64,000 bases of DNA from Palsa-1392 sp963819975 (GTDB lineage: Bacteria > Verrucomicrobiota > Verrucomicrobiia > Chthoniobacterales > UBA10450): positions 434,001 through 498,000 of the forward strand of contig CAWFYE010000007.1 in the NCBI GenBank assembly GCA_963819975.1, given 5' to 3'. Numbering within the stretch: the stretch's first letter is position 1; every line of letters begins with the position of its first letter. The notes beneath the pieces were generated by a model. That model had not been told where the DNA came from. It was given only the letters and a program-made list of their open reading frames with translations, and did no database searches. The position numbers and the translations under genes are program-made. Shown here one piece after another: positions 1 through 8,456 of this stretch.

Positions 1-1
1 G

Positions 2-497
2 GCGGAGTGCCGAATGGTTGTCTCGGATGTGGCCGACGCCGGCATTCTCGAGATCGCGCGCGAGTACCGACGTGCCGGCGGTTTTTTTTTCGCCGGGAAA
101 ATTCCGGACCAGGCTCGAACCGGAGCGAGAAGAAGAACTCGTTAGGCTGCTGCGCGAAGGGGGCGTAGAACTGGTCGTGCTGGCGGGATTCATGCGCGTG
201 CTGAAGGCGACGCTGCTGGAGGCTTTTCCGCGTCGGATCATTAACCTACATCCGTCGCTTCTGCCAAAATTTCCGGGACGCGAGGCCTGGGCGCAGGCGC
301 TGGCGGCCGGCGAGACTGTCACCGGTTGCAGTGTTCATTACGTCGATGCCGGAATCGACAGCGGTGAGATCATCGCCCAAAGCGAGGTCGCGGTTTTGCC
401 TAACGACACGCCAGCGAGCCTGCACGAGCGCATCCAACTCGCCGAACGCGAGCTTTTCCCGGCCGTGATCGGCCAACTGGCGGCGGCGAGGACCTAG
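2..497 (+). CDS. purN: Phosphoribosylglycinamide formyltransferase, 5'-partial, apparent frameshift
   Basis: Transfers a formyl group from 10-formyl-THF to GAR in purine synthesis. The C-terminal two thirds is typical PurN: VVLAGFMRVL, the catalytic stretch NLHPSLLPKFPG and the SVHYVDAGIDSGEII segment with its conserved Asp. The gene starts before the window. Bases 2-67 read in frame 2 as a plausible PurN segment (SDVADAGILEIAREY), but from about base 69 the family match continues in frame 3 (DVPAVFFSPGKFRTRLE). One extra base near position 68 would explain this: a real frameshift or an assembly error. It converges with gpsA, overlapping it by 4 nt. Confidence 0.85.
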   Translation, partial: RSAEWLSRMWPTPAFSRSRASTDVPAVFFSPGKFRTRLEPEREEELVRLLREGGVELVVLAGFMRVLKATLLEAFPRRIINLHPSLLPKFPGREAWAQALAAGETVTGCSVHYVDAGIDSGEIIAQSEVAVLPNDTPASLHERIQLAERELFPAVIGQLAAART

Positions 498-1495
498 CCA
501 TGCTCGGATTTTTGATCGCGGCCTAACAATTCCTGCATCGCCTGCGCGGGCGACTTGCCCTCATGCAGGACGGCGTGGACCTGGTCGATGATCGGCGTCT
601 CGACACCAACTTTGCGCGCGCATTCGAAGGCACTGCGCGCGGTCGGAATTCCTTCCGCCACGGTTTTCATCCCGCGAGTAATTTCTTCCAGGCTCCTGCC
701 CTGTCCAAGCTGCTCGCCGAGGCGGCGGTTGCGACTATGCTGGCTGAAGCAGGTTGCAATCAAATCTCCCGCTCCGCTCAGACCTTGAAAGGTACGGGCG
801 TCGCCGCCCATCGCGACTCCCAGCCTGAGGAGCTCGGCGAGCGAACGCGTCACAAGCGCCGCCTTCGAGTTGTCGCCAAAGCCGAAGCCGTCGCTCACTC
901 CGGCGGGGATTGCGAAAATATTCTTCAGGGCGCCCCCGAGCTCGATCCCGACAATCTCGTCGCTGCTGTAAACACGAAAGCGCGAGCTTCCCAGCATGGC
1001 CTGAAGTTCCTCGGCGACGCTCCGGTCGCGGCAGCCGAGAACGGTCGCGCTCGGTAGACCACGCGCCACTTCCACCGCCAGATTGGGTCCGGAAAGAACT
1101 GCAACCGGATTGGCTGGGAATTTTTCGTGCAGAATTTCGCTCATTCGCATCCCGCTGCCGTGCTCGATTCCTTTCGTGCAACTCATCAGGATGGCGGCGG
1201 GATTGGTCATTTCCTTTTGGAGCGCCGCCGCCACTTCGCGCAGCGCAACCGAGGGAGTGACAAAGACGATCAGATCCGCCGACGCGCAATCGCCCAGCTT
1301 GCTCGTTAGGCAAACATTGCCCGGTAATGCGACGCCGGGGAGATAATCGGGGTTTTGCCGGCTGCGGCTGATTTCCGCGACCCGCTCAGGCGTGTGACCC
1401 CACAAAATGATTTCGTGGCCGGCTTTCGCCCAAAGGAGAGCGAGCGCGGTCCCCCAGCCGCCGGTTCCGAGAATGGCTGTTCGACGCGCCGTCAT
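494..1495 (-). CDS. gpsA: NAD(P)-dependent glycerol-3-phosphate dehydrogenase
   Basis: Reduces dihydroxyacetone phosphate to sn-glycerol-3-phosphate, the backbone for phospholipids; cytoplasmic. The 333-residue product has the usual length. It opens with the Rossmann motif GTGGWG (residues 10-15), has the segment GALKNIFAIPAG with the catalytic Lys, and GLSGAGDLIATC in the C-terminal domain. Its ATG overlaps the plsY stop by 4 nt, so the two are probably translationally coupled. The pairing makes sense because PlsY acylates the product of GpsA. Confidence 0.97.
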   Translation of the reverse strand: MTARRTAILGTGGWGTALALLWAKAGHEIILWGHTPERVAEISRSRQNPDYLPGVALPGNVCLTSKLGDCASADLIVFVTPSVALREVAAALQKEMTNPAAILMSCTKGIEHGSGMRMSEILHEKFPANPVAVLSGPNLAVEVARGLPSATVLGCRDRSVAEELQAMLGSSRFRVYSSDEIVGIELGGALKNIFAIPAGVSDGFGFGDNSKAALVTRSLAELLRLGVAMGGDARTFQGLSGAGDLIATCFSQHSRNRRLGEQLGQGRSLEEITRGMKTVAEGIPTARSAFECARKVGVETPIIDQVHAVLHEGKSPAQAMQELLGRDQKSEHG

Positions 1496-2130
1496 TTTTG
1501 GCCGAAGCGTTGTTCTTTGCCTTGGAGAAGTCGTTGCATATTAGACCGGTGCCGCCAAACGACGACTCCGGCGATAAGAATCGAAAATGGAAGTAAACTC
1601 GCGCCCGTCAGCATTCCGAGCCGCAGATAGACAATCACGAAAATTGGAAGTGCTACGGCCCCTCCGATCGAAGCGACTGAAACGTAGCGGGTGAACTGAA
1701 AAAGGAGAAGCCAAACTGCCAACACCGAGAACATAGCAACCGGCATGAGACCCAGAAGAACCCCCGCCGACGTTGCAACACCTTTTCCACCCCTAAATCC
1801 GAGCCAGACCGGAAAGGTGTGACCAAGGATGCACGCCAATCCGCCCACGATGCCAACCAAGTCGCGCTGGGTGTCTCCGACTAGGATGGCACCGCCAATC
1901 GCAAAAGCGATCCGGACAGCGGCGAATCCTTTAAACGCATCGAGAGCAAAGACCAAATAGCCCCATTTTTTTCCCAATACCCGGAGGACATTGGTGGCGC
2001 CGATGTTGCCACTGCCATGTTTGCGGATGTCGACTCCGCGGGCGCGAGAAACAATATACCCATTGGGACAAGAACCGAGTAAGTATCCAATCCCAGCTGC
2101 AATCAAGTAGGATAAAAAAATGGGATTCAA
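1492..2130 (-). CDS. plsY: Acyl-phosphate:glycerol-3-phosphate acyltransferase
   Basis: Integral membrane enzyme that moves an acyl group from acyl-phosphate to glycerol-3-phosphate, the first acylation in phosphatidic acid synthesis. The 212-residue protein shows the family motifs GSCPNGYIVSR near residue 19, HGSGNIGATN near 38-47 and RGGKGVAT near 113, among five or so hydrophobic segments. It lies 14 nt after mnmG and overlaps gpsA by 4 nt, forming an mnmG-plsY-gpsA leftward unit. Confidence 0.96.
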   Translation of the reverse strand: MNPIFLSYLIAAGIGYLLGSCPNGYIVSRARGVDIRKHGSGNIGATNVLRVLGKKWGYLVFALDAFKGFAAVRIAFAIGGAILVGDTQRDLVGIVGGLACILGHTFPVWLGFRGGKGVATSAGVLLGLMPVAMFSVLAVWLLLFQFTRYVSVASIGGAVALPIFVIVYLRLGMLTGASLLPFSILIAGVVVWRHRSNMQRLLQGKEQRFGQK

Positions 2131-2144
2131 TATACTTAACCTGC

Positions 2145-4025
2145 TTATCTAAAAATGGTTGGATTATTCTTGCGCAGCCAAATATTCAGCACCCCAAGGT
2201 CGCTCGGCGTTACCCCACTGACTCGACCTGCCTGTCCAAGGTTACCAGGGCGGAGAGCACCGAGTTTTTGGCGCGCCTCGTTCCGCAAGCCCGGCACCGC
2301 AGAGTAGTCTAACTCCAGAGGGATCCGTAATGCCTCTGCCGACTGCATGGATCGCAGTTGGTCGGCCTGACGGCGGATGTATCCTTCGTATTTTACATCG
2401 GTTTCCACCAGTTCCCATATTCCAAGGTCGATGTCTCGACGCTCTGATTCGGACAGCGTTTGCACGGAAAATTCGGGTTTCTTCATCACCTGCAACAGGG
2501 TTTGTCCATTGCGACGGCTGGTGGAAGCAATCTCGCGAGCCTCTTGCAGCCGGCCCATCTTTTCCTCGAGCAACCCGATCCGGCGTTGCCCGACCAAGCC
2601 AAATAAAGCCGCCATTCCGGTTAGTCTTTGGTCGGCATTGTCGTGCCGAAGGAGAAGGCGGTGTTCCGACCGGCTGGTGAACATTCGATACGGTTCCAGA
2701 GTTCCCTGCGTTACCAAATCGTCAATCAAAACTCCAATGTAAGCCTGACTCCGATTGAGAATAAGATGTTCCCGGCCAGCAACTCCAAGCGCGGCGTTTG
2801 CTCCGGCGACCAACCCTTGGGCAGCTGCTTCCTCGTAGCCGGAAGTTCCATTAATCTGCCCAGCGAAGTACAATCCGGAAACAAGCTTTGTCTCCAAGGT
2901 CGGCTGTAGTTGGGTGGGTGGGAAATAATCGTATTCGACAGCGTAGCCGGGACGCATGATCTGCGCATTCTCGAGCCCCGGGATGGAATGGATAAATTTG
3001 ACCTGGACGTCGTAAGGGAGACTGGTCGAGATCCCGTTCACGTAGAATTCTTGCGTGTGGCGACCTTCTGGCTCAAGGAAGAGTTGGTGATGTGGCTTTT
3101 CGGGAAACTTTACTACTTTGTCCTCAATCGATGGACAATACCTCGGTCCGGTTCCCTCGATTCGGCCACCATAAAGGGGCGATCGATGCAGATTGCTCCG
3201 AATAATTTCGTGGGTTTCGGGAGTGGTGGCAGTTAGCCAGCAGGACACCTGTTCCACGTGGAACGCTCCGTCCTTAACTGTGTTTAGCGTCAGGAATTCT
3301 TCCGTTTCAGCGAATTCGTCGGCCGCCGGGAGATAACTGAACCGCGTTGGCGGATCGTCTCCAATCTGCTCGGTACAGGCTTGGAAATCAATCGATCGGG
3401 CATTCAGTCGGCAGGGCGTTCCGGTCTTAAACCGCCCCGTGACGAAGCCGAGATCTCGGAGATTATCACTCAAAGGCGAAGCGCTATCCGCCATACGCCC
3501 GCCGGCCTGGCGCCGATCTCCGACGTGCAGCAACCCCCGGAGGAACGTTCCTGCCGTAATGACCACGGTCCGACCCCTGATAGAAAACCCAAAATCCGAC
3601 CTCACACCTACGGCCCGGCCTTTCTCCACGATCACCTCTGTGACCCCGCCTTGTTTTACCTCCAGACCCGGTTCCTGCTCCAAAAGAGCCTTCATTCTAA
3701 ACTGATAAGCCTTTTTGTCGCACTGGACCCGCGGAGCGCGGACACTTGGTCCTTTTGTTCGATTCAGAAGACGAAATTGGAGCCCCGTCGCGTCCGCATT
3801 GGCGCCCATGGCACCTCCCATTGCATCGATTTCTCGAACGATGTGTCCTTTCGCAAGTCCGCCGATAGCCGGATTACATGACATCTGACCAATGGTATCG
3901 AGATTTTGGCTGAGCAGAATCGTGTCAGCTCCAAGCCTGGCGGCTGCGAGGGATGCCTCGATGCCGGCGTGTCCGGCACCGACTACGATCACGTCGTAAG
4001 TCTTATCCAGGAAAAAATGTTCCAC
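2145..4025 (-). CDS. mnmG: tRNA uridine-5-carboxymethylaminomethyl modification enzyme MnmG (GidA)
   Basis: FAD-dependent partner of MnmE, which together add the carboxymethylaminomethyl group to U34 of some tRNAs. The protein starts with the FAD motif VVGAGHAGIEA, followed by MSCNPAIGG and the conserved NRTKGPSVRAPR. The frame is open far upstream, but I place the start at GTG 4025: AAGGA lies 7 nt before it, the product is then 626 residues, like other MnmG proteins, and the start sits 10 nt after the cdd stop. Two parS-like palindromes lie in this gene, both encoding FHVE in or just ahead of the reading frame. Confidence 0.95.
   Translation of the reverse strand: MEHFFLDKTYDVIVVGAGHAGIEASLAAARLGADTILLSQNLDTIGQMSCNPAIGGLAKGHIVREIDAMGGAMGANADATGLQFRLLNRTKGPSVRAPRVQCDKKAYQFRMKALLEQEPGLEVKQGGVTEVIVEKGRAVGVRSDFGFSIRGRTVVITAGTFLRGLLHVGDRRQAGGRMADSASPLSDNLRDLGFVTGRFKTGTPCRLNARSIDFQACTEQIGDDPPTRFSYLPAADEFAETEEFLTLNTVKDGAFHVEQVSCWLTATTPETHEIIRSNLHRSPLYGGRIEGTGPRYCPSIEDKVVKFPEKPHHQLFLEPEGRHTQEFYVNGISTSLPYDVQVKFIHSIPGLENAQIMRPGYAVEYDYFPPTQLQPTLETKLVSGLYFAGQINGTSGYEEAAAQGLVAGANAALGVAGREHLILNRSQAYIGVLIDDLVTQGTLEPYRMFTSRSEHRLLLRHDNADQRLTGMAALFGLVGQRRIGLLEEKMGRLQEAREIASTSRRNGQTLLQVMKKPEFSVQTLSESERRDIDLGIWELVETDVKYEGYIRRQADQLRSMQSAEALRIPLELDYSAVPGLRNEARQKLGALRPGNLGQAGRVSGVTPSDLGVLNIWLRKNNPTIFR
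3250..3265. other. parS-like ParB-binding palindrome 1
   Basis: TGTTCCACGTGGAACG matches the palindrome TGTTCCACGTGGAACA at 15 of 16 bases. That is a form of the widely conserved chromosomal parS site (consensus near TGTTTCACGTGAAACA). It is inside mnmG, which is a common location for parS near the replication origin. No parA or parB gene is in the window. Confidence 0.7.
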
Positions 4026-4033
4026 GTGGAATT
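4018..4033. other. parS-like ParB-binding palindrome 2
   Basis: TGTTCCACGTGGAATT keeps the full central TTCCACGTGGAA and differs from the palindromic parS form only in the last two bases. It overlaps the proposed GTG start and Shine-Dalgarno of mnmG, so ParB binding there could also affect mnmG expression (inference). Confidence 0.6.
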
Positions 4034-4035
4034 CC

Positions 4036-4434
4036 TTATTCGAAGCCGGAAAACGGTGACGGAAGGAGATCAGAAAGCGCAAAAACCCTGTTCTTGCCGC
4101 CGTGACCACTCCAGCAAATCTCCATTCCCGGATGGAACTCGGACAGAAATTGTCGACACGCACCGCAGGGAAGAACCGGTTGCTCGGTATCCGTTGCGAG
4201 CGCAATTCCGGCAAATTTCTGAAAGCCCGCCGTCACCGCAGTTGAAACCGCGACCCGTTCCGCACAAATTGTGAGCCCAAAGGAAGCATTCTCGACATTG
4301 CATCCAGCGAAAATTTCACCCGTTTCAGTGACCAATGCAGCACCCACGGCAAACTTAGAATACGGAGCGTATGCCTGCTGGCGGGCGGCCCAGGCGCGAG
4401 CTACCAATATGCTCCAATCTATTTGTGAGCCCAT
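4036..4434 (-). CDS. cdd: Cytidine deaminase
   Basis: Zn-dependent hydrolytic deamination of cytidine and deoxycytidine in pyrimidine salvage. The 132-residue size is that of the small tetrameric class. The zinc-site motifs are clear: CAE at residues 57-59, with the proton-shuttling Glu, and PCGAC at 89-93. GCNVENASFG just before is the substrate loop. Its start overlaps the preceding VTT-domain gene by 16 nt, and mnmG follows after 10 nt. Confidence 0.96.
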   Translation of the reverse strand: MGSQIDWSILVARAWAARQQAYAPYSKFAVGAALVTETGEIFAGCNVENASFGLTICAERVAVSTAVTAGFQKFAGIALATDTEQPVLPCGACRQFLSEFHPGMEICWSGHGGKNRVFALSDLLPSPFSGFE

Positions 4435-5201
4435 ATCTTTACGCCCGCTACATCCTTAGTTTCCGAAAGTTGTCGCGCCTCCTGCTGTTCAGAAAACGCG
4501 TTCCTGTCGGCATCCTGAAGCAGCCGGAGCGCGATTCGACCCAGCCAAATCAAAATCACGGCGGAAAATAGAAGGCCCCCTCCCCAAATCCAGTATTCGA
4601 TCGCCCGTGGATGACTTTTGCCCCGCAGCAAATTAAGTCCGAGTTGACCCAGTGTTCCAATGTAAGTATACAAAAACAGGCCGGGTGCCTGTCCGATCGC
4701 CACCCAGAGGATGCAGGTCCTGAAACGAATGGTAGTCAAACCATAAAGATAATTCAGCAAACTTGTCGGAAATAAAGGATGCAACTGACTCAACAATATG
4801 ATTTTCCATCCTTCTCTCTCCACTGCCGGTTCAAGCGCCTCGAGTGTTGCATTACGCAGCAGTTTTCGGCGCAGCCAGTTCCGCCCAACCTTCCGGCTCA
4901 GGTAAAAAGCAATCGCCGCCCCGGTTACGTTCCCGACCAAGACGATCAGGAATCCCCACCAGAGCCCGAAAAAGAATCCTCCTCCGATGCTCAGCAAACC
5001 GCCCGGCAGGAGAAGCACGTTGCAGCAAGCATAGAGGATCGGGTAGCACACGGCGCTCCAGGCACCCAGGTGCATGACCTTTTGCTGTACCTGAGCGATC
5101 CAATCAGCGAGCGGAAAATACCGGCCGGCAACAAGTACCGCCGTGCCCATGAGCACTATGCCGCCCACCTGAATGTAAACTGCGCGCCGCACTTCGGACA
5201 T
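4419..5201 (-). CDS. TVP38/TMEM64 (VTT-domain) family membrane protein
   Basis: 260 residues with several hydrophobic segments. The VTT core (formerly SNARE-associated Golgi protein) is recognisable in the loop GGGFFFGLWWGFLIVLVGNV followed by AIAFYLSRKVGRNWLRRKL, and in the later PTSLLNYLYGLT stretch. DedA/TVP38-type proteins are linked to lipid scrambling or membrane homeostasis; the substrate here is unknown. It lies 18 nt after the methyltransferase/MTHFR gene on the same strand and overlaps cdd. Confidence 0.88.
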   Translation of the reverse strand: MSEVRRAVYIQVGGIVLMGTAVLVAGRYFPLADWIAQVQQKVMHLGAWSAVCYPILYACCNVLLLPGGLLSIGGGFFFGLWWGFLIVLVGNVTGAAIAFYLSRKVGRNWLRRKLLRNATLEALEPAVEREGWKIILLSQLHPLFPTSLLNYLYGLTTIRFRTCILWVAIGQAPGLFLYTYIGTLGQLGLNLLRGKSHPRAIEYWIWGGGLLFSAVILIWLGRIALRLLQDADRNAFSEQQEARQLSETKDVAGVKIWAHK

Positions 5202-5219
5202 TAGCGCAACTTGCCAACT

Positions 5220-7043
5220 TCAAAGGCCGCGCGCAAACGCCGCCAGTTCAACCGTCGCCGAATATCTTAAGAAGGGCGTGATGAGATATACACCCCGGAA
5301 GCGCTCCAAGGCCGCTTGGGAAATTTCGCGGGCGATCTCCAGCCCTCGCGCTCCACCCTCGGCTCCGTCCGTTCCGCTCATCCTCTCGCGCACTTCGTCT
5401 GGCACCACGATCCCCGGCACTTCGTTGTGCAAGAATTCCGCCTGCCGACCGCTGAGCAGGGGCCAGACTCCGGTGAATATCGGCACGCCGAACTCTCGCG
5501 TGCGCCGCACCATTTCATCGAGCACGCGCAGATCGAAGACCGGCTGGGTCATCACGTATTCTGCGCCCGCGGCGATCTTCCTCTCGAGCCGCGAGATCTG
5601 GGCGTCGAGATTCTTCGAGTTCGGATTGAAGGTGCACCCCATCACAAACTGCGTTCCTGCACTGAGCGATTTCCCAGCGTGATTAAAGCCCGAATTCATC
5701 CGTTTGATGATCCCTATCAACTGGACGGAATTCACATCGTAAACGGAAGCTGCCCCGGGATGATCGCCCACGCGCGCCGGGTCACCCGTCAGCGGCAGGA
5801 TATGGCGCATCCCGAGCGCCGCCATGCCAAGCAATTCGCTTTGCAGCCCGAGGACATTTCGATCTCGGCAACTCATATGGAGCAGGGGCGTGATCCCAAA
5901 TCGCTCCTTCAACATCGCCCCGATTGCCAGATTACTGACCCTTAGGATAGCGAGCGAATTGTCCGCCAGCGTGATCGCGTCGCAGCCAGCCTGAACCAAG
6001 GCCTGGGCGCCGGTGAAATATTTCTCCAACGCGAGCGTCTTTGGCGGATCCAATTCGCAGATGATCACGCGATGACCAGCCGCCATCCGGTCGAGCAAGC
6101 TCTCTTCCGTGGGCGCGACCTTCCGGGTTGCCGGCAGTCGAACCGTCTCCACCACTGTGCGGATCGTTTTATCATGCGTCGGTTCCAAGCCGGCCAGGGC
6201 CGCAGCCATGGCCGCGATCGTGCGCGGTGTGGTTCCGCAGCATCCGCCTATCAGGCGCGCTCCCTGGGCCGCCATTTCGCGGGCCATTTTCGCGAAGTAG
6301 TCGGGCGACGTGTAGTAAATGAAGCGGCCGTCGTGATATTTCGGGTAGCCGGCATTTGGATAAGCTGAGAGCAAAAAATCCAGCGGAATCCGCTCCAGCA
6401 GTTGCACCGTCGCCTGCGGGCCATTGAGGCAGTTCACGCCCACGATGTCCGCGCCAAGAGCGGTCAATTTACGAAACGCCTCGACCAGCGTGAGTCCAGA
6501 GGGAAGCCGCCCCTCCTGTTCGCAGGCCAGCGAACAGATCGTCGGCACCTTTGACAAACCCACCTTGGCCTGGAGCGCCAGTTCGAGCTCCGGATAATCC
6601 AGAAACGTCTCAAAAAAGATCGCGTCTGCTCCGCCGTCCAGTAATCCCGTTATCTGTTCTCGAAACACCGCTGCGCGGTCAATGCCCCGTGTCTCCGCTT
6701 CATCGGCGTCGATTCCGAGCGGACCGACACTCCCGGCGACGCAAATATCCTTCCCTTTTGCCGCTCGCCGCGCGACCTGCGCGGCCGCGGCGTTTATCTC
6801 CATCGTTCGGTCGCCATGACCAAACCGATCAAGCCGTACTCGGCTGGCGCCGAACGTGTTGGTTTCGATAACTTTCGCCCCAGCATCGATGTAGGCCAGA
6901 TGGACCTTGAGCACTCGCTCAGGCTCGCTCAGGCTCAATTCCTCGAGGCATCGCTCCAACGGGATGCCTTCATCAAGCAACATCGTTCCCATCGCGCCGT
7001 CGCCGCAGACGACACGACTCTGAAGTTCGTCGAGAAGATCCAC
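5220..7043 (-). CDS. Bifunctional homocysteine S-methyltransferase / methylenetetrahydrofolate reductase
   Basis: 607 residues with two domains. Residues 1 to about 290 are a cobalamin-independent homocysteine methyltransferase: GDGAMGTML, ETNTFGA, and the zinc-ligand cysteines in GVNC (205) and GGCCGTTP (268-269). From about residue 310 on is a MetF-like TIM barrel that reduces methylene-THF, with ICELDPPK, CRDRN and MTQPVFD. This is the architecture of Bacillus YitJ. The fusion couples methyl-folate production to methionine or SAM recycling. The start is GTG. I found no convincing SAM or SAH riboswitch upstream. Confidence 0.95.
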   Translation of the reverse strand: MDLLDELQSRVVCGDGAMGTMLLDEGIPLERCLEELSLSEPERVLKVHLAYIDAGAKVIETNTFGASRVRLDRFGHGDRTMEINAAAAQVARRAAKGKDICVAGSVGPLGIDADEAETRGIDRAAVFREQITGLLDGGADAIFFETFLDYPELELALQAKVGLSKVPTICSLACEQEGRLPSGLTLVEAFRKLTALGADIVGVNCLNGPQATVQLLERIPLDFLLSAYPNAGYPKYHDGRFIYYTSPDYFAKMAREMAAQGARLIGGCCGTTPRTIAAMAAALAGLEPTHDKTIRTVVETVRLPATRKVAPTEESLLDRMAAGHRVIICELDPPKTLALEKYFTGAQALVQAGCDAITLADNSLAILRVSNLAIGAMLKERFGITPLLHMSCRDRNVLGLQSELLGMAALGMRHILPLTGDPARVGDHPGAASVYDVNSVQLIGIIKRMNSGFNHAGKSLSAGTQFVMGCTFNPNSKNLDAQISRLERKIAAGAEYVMTQPVFDLRVLDEMVRRTREFGVPIFTGVWPLLSGRQAEFLHNEVPGIVVPDEVRERMSGTDGAEGGARGLEIAREISQAALERFRGVYLITPFLRYSATVELAAFARGL

Positions 7044-7138
7044 TGGTCTATGCGCTTAACGTCGCCGCGTCCTCCCGTCAATCTGCTCTTACGACAGACG
7101 CCGGTGACGCGCCCCGGCTCGTCTGAAGTTAGTTCAGC

Positions 7139-7312
7139 CTAACGAGCGAGAATGACTTCTTTTTTGTCCCAGGAATGCTTCTCGCCGCAGTGGACGCAAG
7201 CCACAGTCCCGGGCTTCACCTTGGCAGCGGCAAAGATATCTTCTTCAATTACCACCCCGGTCACATTGAGTTTTTTTGTTACCGGACATCTCACCAAGAT
7301 TCGCTTGATCAC
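7139..7312 (-). CDS. Small zinc-ribbon protein (57 residues)
   Basis: A short frame from GTG 7312 to TAG 7139 reads as a compact protein with RCPVTKK near the N-terminus and ACVHCGEKHSW near the C-terminus. This resembles a known group of small bacterial proteins with a CP-x-TG segment and a CPHCG-x-H-x-W zinc knuckle, function unknown. Only three Cys (9, 39, 42) and a nearby His are available. A second in-frame GTG lies 18 nt downstream. Its stop codon is supplied by the recurrent decamer CTCGTTAGGC. It lies just upstream of the MTHFR gene on the same strand. Confidence 0.65.
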   Translation of the reverse strand: MIKRILVRCPVTKKLNVTGVVIEEDIFAAAKVKPGTVACVHCGEKHSWDKKEVILAR

Positions 7313-7651
7313 GCAGCAAACATCTCACATCAGCGCCCAAAAAGCTCGCCCTATCTTGGCGCGCAACCAAGCTACGATTAATTTCTCTGTGAAGGAAATT
7401 TGCAAACCGAAGCCAACAACCTCCAATAAGTTCCAATAACCTGCCCCGCCAGGTGCATTCTTCTCTTACCAGTGACGGGCTTGCCCGCTTATCAACAGGC
7501 GTCTCACTCGCGTTTCAGAGGGAATAAGGGCAGCAGTTCGTGGTTATTCAGACGCTTAAGATTAAGGGAATGGTAAATATTTTAGAAAACTAATCTTTAA
7601 CGCTGTGCATAACATCGCTCTCTCAGATCATTACACACTTTGCAAAGAAGC
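7313..7651. other. Divergent intergenic region with DnaA-box-like sites: candidate oriC
   Basis: 339 bp without a gene I can support. It separates a leftward block from a mostly rightward block. It contains TTATCAACA (7489-7497, one mismatch to TTATCCACA), TTATTCAGA (7544-7552, one mismatch to TTATNCACA) and TGTGCATAA (7604-7612, a perfect reverse TTATNCACA). An AT-rich tract runs at 7556-7600, flanked by the inverted pair AAGATTA/TAATCTT. With two parS-like sites 3-4 kb away in mnmG this could be the replication origin. Three boxes is few for an oriC, so this stays tentative. Confidence 0.35.
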
Positions 7652-8410
7652 ATGAGCGACGGACCCAAGGTACTCTGCCCCAACAAACCCGACCCGGTGA
7701 ACGCGAATTGCTGTGCCCTTGCGATCATGACGAAAGCACCCCGCGTCGGGCAGGTAAAGACACGGCTCACCCCGCCTCTCAGTGCGGAAGAAGCAGCCGC
7801 GCTCAACATTTGTTTTCTGCGTGACCTGGCGGTGTCGATAAGCAAAGCCGGCCACGCTGCCCAAGGGGTCGCGTGCTACACGCCGACCGGAGCCGAAAAA
7901 GAATATTGCGACATTTTACCTGCGAAGTTCCAACTCATGGCGCAACGCGGTGGCGAGTTGGGCCAACGCCTCACCGGCGCCGTTGAAGATTTGCTTTCGG
8001 TCGGCTTCGCCGCCGTCTGCCTGATAAATTCTGATAGTCCCACGGCACCGGCCGCCGTCTTTGCCGAGGCGGTCAGGATACTTTCCTCTTCTAACGAACG
8101 GCTTGTTCTGGGACCATCGGACGACGGAGGTTACTATTTGATTGGAATGAAGAGGCTTTATCCGCGTCTTTTTGAGGGCGTCGCATGGAGCACTGATCAA
8201 GTCTTCGCCCAGACGCAGGAACGCGCGGCTGAGATTGGTCTCGAAGCCCATTTGCTTCCTGTGTGCTACGATGTGGACGACCGGAGCACGCTCCAGAAGC
8301 TCTGCCACGAGTTGTTAGGCCCTAACGAACGAACAGATCTGGAAGTCGCGCCTGCGACGCGAGCCTTTCTTCGCGCGATCGTAGAGCGTGAAGGCCGCGA
8401 ACGGATCTAA
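7652..8410 (+). CDS. TIGR04282/DUF2064 family glycosyltransferase-like protein
   Basis: A GT-A-fold nucleotidyl/glycosyl-transferase-like protein. Seen: N-terminal MTKAPRVGQVKTRL, the central GELGQRL, SDSPTAP, and GPSDDGGYYLIGM, all hallmarks of DUF2064. Some relatives are annotated in arsenosugar biosynthesis, but nothing nearby supports that role here. I prefer the ATG at 7652 over the TTG at 7640, as AAAGAAG precedes it and the family homology begins soon after. Confidence 0.85.
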   Translation: MSDGPKVLCPNKPDPVNANCCALAIMTKAPRVGQVKTRLTPPLSAEEAAALNICFLRDLAVSISKAGHAAQGVACYTPTGAEKEYCDILPAKFQLMAQRGGELGQRLTGAVEDLLSVGFAAVCLINSDSPTAPAAVFAEAVRILSSSNERLVLGPSDDGGYYLIGMKRLYPRLFEGVAWSTDQVFAQTQERAAEIGLEAHLLPVCYDVDDRSTLQKLCHELLGPNERTDLEVAPATRAFLRAIVEREGRERI

Positions 8411-8456
8411 AGAGACAGTTTCTGCACGAAGTGGACGACCAACCTGCGTCGCGTCG

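Noticed and set aside
4026..4214. An N-terminal extension of MnmG into cdd
   Set aside because: It lacks homology and overlaps cdd antiparallel to its frame use; GTG 4025 has a Shine-Dalgarno and gives the usual length.
7060..7076. A GGGAGGACGCGGCGACG stretch upstream of the MTHFR fusion, resembling part of an SAH riboswitch
   Set aside because: The other conserved segments and pairing partners are missing before the start codon.
8311..8328. GTTAGGCCCTAAC, similar to integron attC core sites (GTTRRRY)
   Set aside because: It is in the DUF2064 coding sequence, lacks the L/R box pairs and long stem of attC, and no integrase is near. The recurring GTTAGGC word explains it.
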